From UBA6382 sp963631415 (GTDB lineage Bacteria > Bacteroidota > Bacteroidia > Bacteroidales > Bacteroidaceae): a stretch of 20,207 nucleotides of DNA. Below, one piece after another: positions 1 through 6,167 of the stretch; position 1 is the stretch's first letter; each line of letters begins with the position of its first letter. The notes beneath the pieces were generated by a model. That model saw only the letters and a list, made by a program, of their open reading frames with translations. It was not told the origin of the DNA and did not search any database. The DNA is taken from the NCBI GenBank assembly GCA_963631415.1, contig CAVGQS010000026.1, positions 1 to 20,207 of the forward strand, written 5' to 3'. The translations under genes and the position numbers were made by a program.

Positions 1-40
1 AAAATTTTTTAAGTCCGCACAAAATTTTTTTAAGTCCTAC
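1..40. repeat. 20-bp tandem repeat at window edge, two copies
   Basis: Two adjacent 20-bp units share the pattern AAAA, six or seven T, AAGTCC and a short variable end (GCAC in the first, TAC in the second). The array starts at the first base of the window, so more copies may lie outside it. It is just upstream of the small reading frame at 69-278. No function is visible. Confidence 0.7.
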
Positions 41-44
41 TTTA

Positions 45-52
45 TAACTTTG
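45..52 (+). promoter_or_regulatory. Bacteroidota -7 box (TAACTTTG)
   Basis: TAACTTTG fits the phylum's TAnnTTTG -7 consensus. No TTTG -33 element is found at the usual 19-21 bp upstream; that position falls in the A/T-rich repeat. Transcription would start near 57-60, just before the GTG at 69. Confidence 0.4.
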
Positions 53-68
53 AACACCGGGCATACTG

Positions 69-278
69 GTGAATATCACTGTAGAGAAACGTGAGTTCCA
101 GATCAGTTTTCGAGGCATGAACCGCGACGTGCTTGACCGCATAGCTGAGAGCGGGCACTGCAGCAGTGGCAAGTTTGCGGGAATCTTCCTGCAGCCCATT
201 GCCACGGCTCTGTATCAGTATTCCTACTTGCTGCGTTGGAAAGGACTGGCTGACGCCGCGGCTCAGCAGCAACCATAG
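69..278 (+). CDS. hypothetical small protein (69 aa)
   Basis: I do not recognise this product. A GTG-initiated frame gives 69 residues with no Cys-pair motif, signal peptide or clear membrane span. Residues 17-53 could be helical and the tail is Ala/Gln-rich. An internal ATG at 117 would give a 53-aa version. In favour of a real gene: a TAACTTTG -7 box lies 16 bp before the start and a rho-independent terminator begins about 35 bp after the stop, so promoter, frame and terminator form a compact unit. Against it: there is no strong ribosome-binding site, and a minus-strand frame of similar length overlaps it. It could be a short non-coding RNA or a gene remnant. Confidence 0.3.
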   Translation: MNITVEKREFQISFRGMNRDVLDRIAESGHCSSGKFAGIFLQPIATALYQYSYLLRWKGLADAAAQQQP

Positions 279-313
279 GAGCGGCTTGCCGTATTTTGTT
301 CGGCCAACCGATT

Positions 314-345
314 AAGCCCACCCGCAGCAAGGTGGGCTTTTTCGT
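314..345 (+). terminator. rho-independent terminator after the small ORF
   Basis: A 9-bp perfect stem, AAGCCCACC (314-322) with GGTGGGCTT (331-339), has an 8-nt loop and runs into a short T tract (338-342) on the plus strand. The minus-strand side has no T tract, so it serves the plus-strand unit. Confidence 0.8.
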
Positions 346-390
346 GTTTTGCCATGAATTTGGTTGCTGCAGTCCGCCAAATGTCCCGAT

Positions 391-550
391 ATTCCTCGGA
401 ATTGAGTACTTTGGTGCGAATTATTTCTCGGAATTGAGTACTTTAGCTCAAATTATTTCTCGGAATCGAGTACTTTAGCACGAATTATTCCTCGGATTTG
501 AGTATTTTAGCGTGAATTATTTCTCGGATTTGAATACTTTTATTAGTTTT
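391..550. repeat. minisatellite: five tandem copies of a 32-bp unit
   Basis: Copies begin at 391, 423, 455, 487 and 519, an exact 32-bp period. Each opens with ATT(T/C)CTCGGA and most continue with TTGAGTACTTTAG-like sequence. Copies differ at a few positions, and the last is the most diverged. There are no unique spacers. The unit length is not a multiple of three, so any reading frame through the array shifts with each copy. The array ends in the promoter-like region of the ATPase gene starting at 578. Confidence 0.9.
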
Positions 551-551
551 G
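520..551 (+). promoter_or_regulatory. candidate promoter of the AAA+ ATPase gene
   Basis: TTTC (520-523), a 20-bp spacer and TAGTTTTG (544-551) fit the TTTG-N19-21-TAnnTTTG consensus with one mismatch in the -33 box. Both elements lie in the fifth 32-bp repeat copy or at its edge. The predicted start near 558 leaves a leader of about 20 nt before the ATG at 578. Confidence 0.5.
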
Positions 552-577
552 CACTTAAGAATCAAAGAATTACAGTG

Positions 578-1951
578 ATGCCAGAATATATCAAGAGAAA
601 TATAGACGAGCAGTTGGCTGCATGGAAGGATGCTCCTATGCGAAAGCCCCTGTTGCTGAGAGGTGCAAGGCAGGTAGGAAAATCGTCTGCCGTCAGGCAC
701 TTTGGAAAGGAGTTCAAGTACTTTGTAGAGGTGAACTTTGAGCGCCACAAAGCTATCAAGGGTTTCTTCCAGGGAGATATTGATGTTCGTTTGATAACTC
801 AGAAAATTGCCAATTACCTCGGTGTTGCTGTCAAGGAAGGAGAAACCCTTCTCTTCCTTGACGAAATACAGGAATGTCCTGAAGCCATCATGGCCTTGCG
901 GTTCTTCAAAGAAGACTATCCGGAACTGCACGTCATAGCAGCCGGTTCGCTTCTGGAGTTTACGCTCCAGGAGCTTCCCACATTTGGAGTGGGCAGAATC
1001 CACTCCCTGTTCATGTATCCGATGACTTTTGATGAGTTTCTTGTGGCCAACGGCGAGGAGGGACTTGTCAACATGAGAAACGAGGCAAATGCCCAGCATC
1101 CGCTCGACACGGCTTTCCATAACAAGCTGATAGAATATTTCCGCATCTATCTGCTTGTGGGCGGTATGCCGGAAGCCGTTCTCACGTGGATCAACACAAA
1201 AGACTTCAAGCAATGCAGAAGCATACAGAAGGACATCGTGCTTACCTATGAGGATGACTTAGGCAAATACAAGAAACGGGTCAACACCGACTTGCTGCGT
1301 ACAACCATGCGAGGGGTGTGCCACCAGGCAGGAGAAAAAATTACGTTCAAGCAAATCTCTGCTGACTACCAAAGCAGGCAAATCAGGGAAGCCCTCCGTC
1401 TGCTCACCTTGGCAGGTGTCATTACTCCGGTCTTTGCTACAGCGGGAAACGGCATTCCGCTGGATGCAGAGGTTGACGAGAAAAGCATGAAGGTTCTGTT
1501 TCTCGACCCAGGTTTGCTTTTGGCGGTGCTGCAGTTGGAGGGGCGTTTGTCACAACAACTCATAGAACTCATTTTGGTTGGCAATCCTCAGGAATTGATA
1601 AACAAAGGTGGGTTAACCGAGATGGTGGTGGGGCTGGAGATTGCGCGCAATAAACCGTGCATTCAGCGCCAGAAACTGTTCTATTGGGAAAAGAAGGGGA
1701 AAAGTGTGGCAGAAATAGACTATCTTGACATCCGCAACATTCAAGTCACACCAATAGAGGTAAAATCTGGCACGCAGGGCGGCATGAAAAGTCTGTGGAT
1801 GTTCATGAGGGAGAAACGCCTAAGCCAAGCCATCCGCTGCTCGCTCGAAAACTTTGGTGAGTTTGACTATATAGATAAGGAAGACCCCAGCGACAAGAAT
1901 GCCGTCAGACATGTCAGCATCCTTCCGGTCTATGCCTTGTCGATGCTGTAA
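578..1951 (+). CDS. AAA+ ATPase with C-terminal DUF4143 (nuclease-like) domain
   Basis: A 457-aa protein of the AAA_14/DUF4143 type common in Bacteroidales; its cellular role is not established. Walker A is GARQVGKSS (residues 29-37) and Walker B LLFLDEI (91-97). The C-terminal part holds EID (379-381) followed by IEVKSG (393-398), the spacing of a PD-(D/E)XK-like nuclease fold, as noted for DUF4143 proteins. Some relatives resemble fused toxin-antitoxin-like or DNA-handling ATPases, but substrate and activity are unknown. I chose the ATG at 578 because the in-frame GTG at 512 lies inside the repeat array and upstream of the likely transcription start. The gene stands alone, is visibly richer in A+T than the genes to its right, and has no clear plus-strand terminator: it reads toward rpsP. 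This suggests an accessory, possibly transferred gene. Confidence 0.88.
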   Translation: MPEYIKRNIDEQLAAWKDAPMRKPLLLRGARQVGKSSAVRHFGKEFKYFVEVNFERHKAIKGFFQGDIDVRLITQKIANYLGVAVKEGETLLFLDEIQECPEAIMALRFFKEDYPELHVIAAGSLLEFTLQELPTFGVGRIHSLFMYPMTFDEFLVANGEEGLVNMRNEANAQHPLDTAFHNKLIEYFRIYLLVGGMPEAVLTWINTKDFKQCRSIQKDIVLTYEDDLGKYKKRVNTDLLRTTMRGVCHQAGEKITFKQISADYQSRQIREALRLLTLAGVITPVFATAGNGIPLDAEVDEKSMKVLFLDPGLLLAVLQLEGRLSQQLIELILVGNPQELINKGGLTEMVVGLEIARNKPCIQRQKLFYWEKKGKSVAEIDYLDIRNIQVTPIEVKSGTQGGMKSLWMFMREKRLSQAIRCSLENFGEFDYIDKEDPSDKNAVRHVSILPVYALSML

Positions 1952-1975
1952 AAAGGACAAAAGAATTTCTATAGA

Positions 1976-2019
1976 AACAAAAAAATGCGGACAAATCCGG
2001 GGTGGGATTTGTCCGCATT
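1976..2019 (-). terminator. terminator of rpsP
   Basis: A perfect 15-bp stem, 1984-1998 paired with 2005-2019, has a 6-nt loop. On the minus strand it is followed by a T-rich run (complement of 1976-1985), giving a textbook terminator 25 bp after the rpsP stop. The plus-strand side lacks a T tract, so it would not end ATPase transcripts in the same way. Confidence 0.88.
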
Positions 2020-2044
2020 GTGCGCGAGCGGTGCTCGCTGTTGG

Positions 2045-2620
2045 TTAAGCTTCTTCTGCAGGTGCTTCTGCGGGAGCCTCGACAGGGGCGTCCTGAGCTG
2101 CTGCGGCTGCTTCGGCCTCGGCGCGTGCCTGAGCTTCAGCCTCTGCCTTAGCGGCTTCGATGGCTGCCTTCTTGTCGGCTACCTTCTGCGCGATAGCTTC
2201 GTTGACTTTCTTTTCTGCCTCGAGACGAGCCTTTGCGTTGGCCTTCTTGGCCTCTGCCTGAGCGGCTGTGGCCTTGTCGAGCTTGGCTGTCTTGGCCTGC
2301 TTCCAGGCGTCGAACTTGGTCTGTGCTGCAGCCTCGTCGAATGCGCCCTTCTTGACTCCGCCGCGGAGGTGCTTCATCATGTAGACTCCCTCGCGAGAGA
2401 GGATGCTGCGCACCGTGTCGGTGGGCTGTGCGCCTGCCTCTACCCAGTAGAGGGCGCGGTCAAACTTCAAATCTACTGTGGCGGGATTGGTGTTGGGATT
2501 GTAGGTGCCAATCTTTTCAGTAAACTTGCCATCACGTGGCGCATTAACGTCGGCGATAACGATGCTGTAGAAAGCATAGCTCTTGCGGCCGTGGCGTTGT
2601 AATCTGATTTTTGTTGCCAT
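2045..2620 (-). CDS. rpsP: 30S ribosomal protein S16 with long Ala-rich tail
   Basis: S16 binds 16S rRNA and helps 30S assembly. The core, about residues 1-85, begins MATKIRLQRHGRKSYAFYSI and contains IGTYNPNT and the DRALYWVEAGAQPTDTVRSI region typical of S16. The protein is 191 aa, about twice the usual 80-90. From about residue 86 it is a Lys/Ala/Glu-rich, probably coiled-coil segment ending in Pro-Ala-Glu repeats. Long S16 tails occur in other Bacteroidota, so this is a lineage trait rather than a fusion error. The ATG at 2620 is chosen because the conserved MATKIRL begins there. A TAACTTTG -7 box lies about 57 bp upstream and a strong terminator follows the stop, so it is probably a single-gene unit. 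Confidence 0.97.
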   Translation of the reverse strand: MATKIRLQRHGRKSYAFYSIVIADVNAPRDGKFTEKIGTYNPNTNPATVDLKFDRALYWVEAGAQPTDTVRSILSREGVYMMKHLRGGVKKGAFDEAAAQTKFDAWKQAKTAKLDKATAAQAEAKKANAKARLEAEKKVNEAIAQKVADKKAAIEAAKAEAEAQARAEAEAAAAAQDAPVEAPAEAPAEEA

Positions 2621-2676
2621 AACTTGTTTTGTTAGTTAATTAGGTTTGAAATGCCGCCAACTCGTGACAGCGGGTG

Positions 2677-2684
2677 CAAAGTTA
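2677..2684 (-). promoter_or_regulatory. -7 box of rpsP (TAACTTTG)
   Basis: Read on the minus strand, TAACTTTG matches TAnnTTTG exactly. No clean TTTG is seen at the -33 position. The implied leader is about 50 nt, A+T-rich near the ATG. Confidence 0.5.
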
Positions 2685-2778
2685 GTGCTTTCGGCTGACA
2701 TGGAGGCTATTGCGGCTCAAGTTTTTCTCTTGCGTCGGGCGTTTTTTTTGCCGTATTTTTGTCGCGGTCAGCGTCTGG

Positions 2779-3786
2779 CTATTTGTCCTTCTTGGGCATC
2801 AGTGCGTCCTTGACTGTGTCGAGGTTGAGCTTGCCGAGGTTGTCGCGCATGGAGGCGTCGGCCTTGACTTGCTGGAGTTTGTAGTAGTCCATGAAGCCCA
2901 TGTTGCCGTCGCGCAGTGCCTGGGCGAGCGCCTTGGGCACTTCTGCCTCGGCGAGGATGACTTGTGCGCGTGCCTCTTGTGCCTTGGCCTTGTTTTCCTG
3001 TTCGAGTGCCACGGCCATGGCGCGCCGTTCTTCGGCCTTGGCCTGTGCTATGTTTTTGTCGGCGTTGGCTTGGTCCATCTGGAGTGTGGCTCCGATGTTC
3101 TTGCCCACGTCGATGTCGGCGATGTCGATGGAGAGAATCTCAAAGGCGGTGCCGGCGTCGAGTCCCTTGCGCAGCACGAGTTTGGAGATGGAGTCGGGGT
3201 TTTCGAGCACCTCTTCGTGGGTCTCTGCCGAGCCGATGGACGAGACGATGCCTTCGCCTACGCGGGCGAGGATGGTGTCTTCGCCTGCTCCGCCCACGAG
3301 CTGCTGAATGTTGGCGCGCACGGTGACTCTGGCCTTGGCTATGAGCTGGATGCCGTTTTTAGCCACGGCTGCCACGGGCGGCGTGTCGATGACCTTGGGG
3401 TTGACGGAGGTCTGGACTGCCTCGAAGACGTTGCGTCCGGCGAGGTCGATGGCGGTGGCTTTCTCAAACGAGAGGTCGATGTTGGCCTTAGAGGCAGACA
3501 CCAGTGCGTGTACCACTCGCTCCACGTGGCCGCCGGTCATGTAGTGGGCTTCAAGGTTGTCGCGCGTCACGTTGTCGAGTCCGGCCTTGTGGGCCTCGAT
3601 GAGGCTCGGCACGATGATGCCGGGCGGCACGTTGCGTATGCGCATGAGGAAGAGCTGTATGAGCGAGATGTGCACGCCGCTGACGTGGGCGCTCAGCCAG
3701 AGGAAGAAGGGCACGAAGTGGAAGAATACCGAAAGGCACACCAGGGCGCCGATGCCGATGCAGACATAAACGAATAACGGGTCCAT
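2779..3786 (-). CDS. floA: flotillin-like protein FloA
   Basis: A 335-aa SPFH-family protein of the FloA (UPF0365) group, which scaffolds ordered membrane microdomains. A hydrophobic N-terminal segment (about residues 4-32) anchors it. The middle carries the FloA-typical RNVPPGIIVPSLIEAHKAGL and the SPFH core, with VRKGLDAGTAFEILSIDIAD-like sequence near residues 205-225. An Ala/Glu/Lys/Gln-rich coiled coil follows (about 230-290) and the protein ends in KPKDK-type basic residues. Length matches FloA of Bacillus (about 330). It starts 21 bp after the stop of the NfeD-family gene, the usual pairing, so the two are almost certainly co-transcribed. No terminator is obvious between its stop and the rpsP promoter region. 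Confidence 0.95.
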   Translation of the reverse strand: MDPLFVYVCIGIGALVCLSVFFHFVPFFLWLSAHVSGVHISLIQLFLMRIRNVPPGIIVPSLIEAHKAGLDNVTRDNLEAHYMTGGHVERVVHALVSASKANIDLSFEKATAIDLAGRNVFEAVQTSVNPKVIDTPPVAAVAKNGIQLIAKARVTVRANIQQLVGGAGEDTILARVGEGIVSSIGSAETHEEVLENPDSISKLVLRKGLDAGTAFEILSIDIADIDVGKNIGATLQMDQANADKNIAQAKAEERRAMAVALEQENKAKAQEARAQVILAEAEVPKALAQALRDGNMGFMDYYKLQQVKADASMRDNLGKLNLDTVKDALMPKKDK

Positions 3787-3807
3787 GATTGTTTGTATTT
3801 TTAAGAT

Positions 3808-4305
3808 TTAGGATTGCTTGTTGGGGGTGTCGCTGGCGTCGTCGGCAGGGACTACGCAGACTTCGCTGAGGTGGAGCTTGGTGACGACGACGGGGGTGCC
3901 CTCTTCGATGAAGCCCTTGGCGGAGCGCACCTCGCACTCCACGTCGCCGATGCGGGCATTGCCCACCAGGGCGAGCCGGGTGAGTGCGACGCCGCGGTCG
4001 CCTACGGCTATCTGCGCCAGCCGTTCGTCAGCCACGGAGGAGTCAATCTGCGCATGGAGCGACAGCCGCTCGATGCGGCGAGAGTGCATCACCCAGTAGA
4101 GGAGCAGGAAGCCCACCACGGCTACTGCCGCCGTGAGCGCGAGGCCCACCGCCAGTCCGTAGTTGGCATAGGCGATGCCCAGTCCCAGCAGCGCGCTGAC
4201 GGCGCTCAGGATGCCGCACACGCCGAAGCCCGGCATGAGGAAGACCTCGACCATATAGAGCACAAAGGCTACGATGAAGAGTGTGATGAGAGTGGTCAGC
4301 AACAT
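3808..4305 (-). CDS. NfeD-family membrane protein
   Basis: A 165-aa protein with three predicted membrane spans (about residues 3-23, 29-47 and 52-72), then a soluble C-terminal half of OB-fold type, including VGDRGVALTRLALVGNARI and the GTPVVVTKL strand typical of NfeD. NfeD proteins act with flotillins, and this one directly precedes floA in transcription. It is the short form without an N-terminal serine-protease domain. I start at the ATG at 4305; an in-frame TTG two codons earlier (4311) is less likely. The gap of about 100 bp to rsgA shows no terminator or clean promoter, so read-through from rsgA is possible. Confidence 0.9.
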   Translation of the reverse strand: MLLTTLITLFIVAFVLYMVEVFLMPGFGVCGILSAVSALLGLGIAYANYGLAVGLALTAAVAVVGFLLLYWVMHSRRIERLSLHAQIDSSVADERLAQIAVGDRGVALTRLALVGNARIGDVECEVRSAKGFIEEGTPVVVTKLHLSEVCVVPADDASDTPNKQS

Positions 4306-4405
4306 AGGCAACAGTGATTATTTGGGGTTAGAAAATTTTGCAGTTAAGCGGCTGATGCAGCGTCGGGTCAAAAGTCGTATTAGCAGCGGGGTTGGCAGCC
4401 GTGGA

Positions 4406-5344
4406 TTAGTAGCCGGAGCGGTATTTTGCCTCGTCCTTGTCGTCGAGCATGTTGAGGTAGGAGTTGTAGCGCGAGAGTGATATCTCACCGCTTTCGACAG
4501 CCTCGAGCACGGCGCATCCGGGTTCGTTGACGTGGATGCAGTTGCCGAAGCGGCACTGGCGGCCCACGGCGAATATCTCGCGGAAGTAGTGGGAGACCTC
4601 TTCGCGCTCGAAGTTGAAGGTGCCGAAGCCCTTGACTCCCGGCACGTCGATGAGTTCGCCGCCGCCCGGCAGGTCATACATGGCGCTGAAGGTGGTGGTG
4701 TGGGTGCCCGACTGGTGAGCCTCGGAGACCGACGAAGTGCGGGCGTTGGCGCCGGGCACGAGTCTGTTGAGCATGGCAGACTTGCCCACGCCTGAGTTGC
4801 CGGCAAGCAGCGTCACCTTGTCCCTGAGGAGTTCGGCGAGCGGCTCGAGTCCTTCGTCGCGCAACACCGACACGAGGCAGACCTTGTAGCCTATCGACTC
4901 GTAGAGGCGCGCCATGTCGTGAGCCTGCTCCAGTTCGCCGGCGTCGAGCAGGTCCACCTTGTTGATGACAATGGTGGCGTCGACGGAGTAGGCCTCGGCG
5001 GTGGCGAGGACGCGGTCGATGAACACGGGGAACGTGACCGGTTCCTTGAGCGTCACCACGAGCAGGCACATGTCGATGTTGGCAGCCAGTATGTGGCTCT
5101 GTTTGGAGAGGTTTGACGCCTTGCGCACTATGCAGTTGCGGCGGTCGTCGACGGCAGAGATGAAGGCGGTGCCCTCCTGGTTCTTCTCGAAGGTGACGTA
5201 GTCGCCCACCACCACTGGCGAGGTGCTGCGTATGCCCTTGAGCCGGAAATTGCCCTTCACCTTGCAGGGCACGACCTCGCCGTCAGCTGTTCGTACTTCA
5301 AACCAGCTGCCGGTGTTCTTTATGACGAGACCGTGAGTCTGCAT
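4406..5344 (-). CDS. rsgA: ribosome small-subunit-dependent GTPase RsgA
   Basis: A circularly permuted GTPase that checks late 30S maturation. The 312-aa protein has an N-terminal OB-fold (about 1-75), then G motifs in permuted order: NKVD (128-131), GNSGVGKS (182-189) and DVPG (233-236). The C-terminal zinc site is C264-x4-C269-x-H271-x5-C277. All family signatures are intact. The ATG at 5344 starts MQTHGLVIKNTGSW, which fits the family start. It lies downstream of frr, but an apparent terminator and a perfect 25-bp tandem duplication occupy the gap, so it probably has its own promoter. I could not identify a clean one; each repeat copy carries TACCTTAT, a weak -7 match. Confidence 0.97.
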   Translation of the reverse strand: MQTHGLVIKNTGSWFEVRTADGEVVPCKVKGNFRLKGIRSTSPVVVGDYVTFEKNQEGTAFISAVDDRRNCIVRKASNLSKQSHILAANIDMCLLVVTLKEPVTFPVFIDRVLATAEAYSVDATIVINKVDLLDAGELEQAHDMARLYESIGYKVCLVSVLRDEGLEPLAELLRDKVTLLAGNSGVGKSAMLNRLVPGANARTSSVSEAHQSGTHTTTFSAMYDLPGGGELIDVPGVKGFGTFNFEREEVSHYFREIFAVGRQCRFGNCIHVNEPGCAVLEAVESGEISLSRYNSYLNMLDDKDEAKYRSGY

Positions 5345-5345
5345 A

Positions 5346-5395
5346 TATATAAGGTAGGAGGGCGGGTGTTTATATAAGGTAGGAGGGCGGGTGTT
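5346..5395. repeat. perfect 25-bp tandem duplication in the rsgA leader
   Basis: Two identical, directly adjacent 25-bp copies (5346-5370 and 5371-5395) begin TATATAAGG on the plus strand and end in GGGTGTT. On the coding (minus) strand each ends in CCTTATATA, and the second copy abuts the rsgA start codon with one extra base. Perfect identity implies a recent duplication or active slippage. Confidence 0.95.
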
Positions 5396-5403
5396 TCTTG
5401 GCG

Positions 5404-5462
5404 GTAAAAAGCGGCGACTCCCTGTTCGCGCGGCAGTGTGCAGCGCAGCGGGCAGGGAGTCG
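5404..5462 (-). terminator. probable terminator of frr
   Basis: A 10-bp perfect inverted repeat, CGACTCCCTG (5415-5424) with CAGGGAGTCG (5453-5462), encloses a G+C-rich 28-nt loop that may fold further. On the minus strand it is followed after a few bases by CTTTTTAC. The loop is long and the T tract short, so the call is moderate. Confidence 0.6.
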
Positions 5463-5479
5463 GGGCAGGGGAGTGGTTT

Positions 5480-6040
5480 TTAGACAGTCATTATCTCCTT
5501 TTCCTTCTCGTCGAGGATGCTGTCTATCTTCTTCATGTACTTGTCGTGTATCTTCTGCAGGTCAGCCTCGGCGTCTTTCTCCACGTCTTCGCTGAGTCCG
5601 TCCTTGATGCCCTTCTTGAGTTTTTCGATGCCGTCGCGGCGTGCGTTGCGCACAGCGATGCGGGCACCTTCGCCCTCCTTGGTGCACTTCTTCACGAGTT
5701 CCTTGCGCCTGTCGGTGGTGAGTGGCGGAATGGCGAGGCGGATTACTTCGCCGTTGTTTTCGGGCATGATGCCTACGTTGGAGTCAATGATGGCCTTCTC
5801 GATGACACGGAACATCGACTTGTCCCAGGGCTTGATGGCGATGGTGCGCAAGTCGGGAGTGGTCAGCGCCGCCACGTTGTTGAGTGGCACCATGCTGCCG
5901 TAGGAGTTGACGCGTATGTCGTCAAGGATGTGTACGTTGGCCTTGCCGGCGCGTATCTGGGAGAGAGTGTCCTCAAGGTGCATAGCCGACATTTCCATTT
6001 TCTCTTCTTGCTCTGCAAGGCATTGTTTCACGTCAATCAT
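5480..6040 (-). CDS. frr: ribosome recycling factor
   Basis: Frees ribosomes from mRNA after termination, with EF-G. The 186-aa length is the standard RRF length. Recognisable family blocks are LSQIRAGKANVHILDDIRV-like sequence (about residues 27-45), then PLNNVAAL, IAIKPWDKSM, IPPLTTDRRKELVKKCTKEGE and the C-terminal helix with DKYMKKIDSILDEKEKEIM. The start MIDVKQCLAEQEEKM at 6040 fits the family. It diverges from the secreted phosphoesterase-family gene across a 127-bp gap with a -7 box for each direction. The first codons overlap a 14/16 match to the parS consensus (6024-6039). Confidence 0.98.
   Translation of the reverse strand: MIDVKQCLAEQEEKMEMSAMHLEDTLSQIRAGKANVHILDDIRVNSYGSMVPLNNVAALTTPDLRTIAIKPWDKSMFRVIEKAIIDSNVGIMPENNGEVIRLAIPPLTTDRRKELVKKCTKEGEGARIAVRNARRDGIEKLKKGIKDGLSEDVEKDAEADLQKIHDKYMKKIDSILDEKEKEIMTV
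6024..6039. promoter_or_regulatory. parS-like site (14 of 16 bases), overlapping the frr start
   Basis: TGTTTCACGTCAATCA differs from the widely conserved parS palindrome TGTTTCACGTGAAACA at two positions (11 and 14). One mismatch breaks the central CACGTG. It lies about 7.7 kb from parAB. The overlap with the codons for Asp-Val-Lys offers a coding explanation, so this is a candidate only. Confidence 0.3.
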
Positions 6041-6074
6041 AGTGTATTCTTGTCTTTATAGGTTTTAACTGTGA

Positions 6075-6082
6075 CAAAAATA
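6075..6082 (-). promoter_or_regulatory. -7 box of frr (TATTTTTG)
   Basis: TATTTTTG on the minus strand matches TAnnTTTG. The implied leader before the ATG at 6040 is about 28 nt. No TTTG is present at the usual -33 distance. Confidence 0.45.
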
Positions 6083-6126
6083 ACGCTTTTGCCTGAACTT
6101 CGGGGCTTTTCAAACTCAAAAAATCA

Positions 6127-6134
6127 TACATTTG
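6127..6134 (+). promoter_or_regulatory. -7 box of the secreted EEP-family gene (TACATTTG)
   Basis: TACATTTG matches the -7 consensus, 33 bp before the ATG at 6168. The -33 region has no exact TTTG. Together with the box at 6075-6082 it forms a divergent promoter region. Confidence 0.5.
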
Positions 6135-6167
6135 CACAACAATCTGCCGTTTTGCCGCCCCACCGAC

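Noticed and set aside
391..550. CRISPR array
   Set aside because: The 32-bp units are directly adjacent with no unique spacers, and no cas genes are present.
2710..3777. Long plus-strand open frame opposite floA
   Set aside because: Val/Gly/His-rich translation typical of the opposite strand of a G+C-rich gene; FloA is clearly the coding product.
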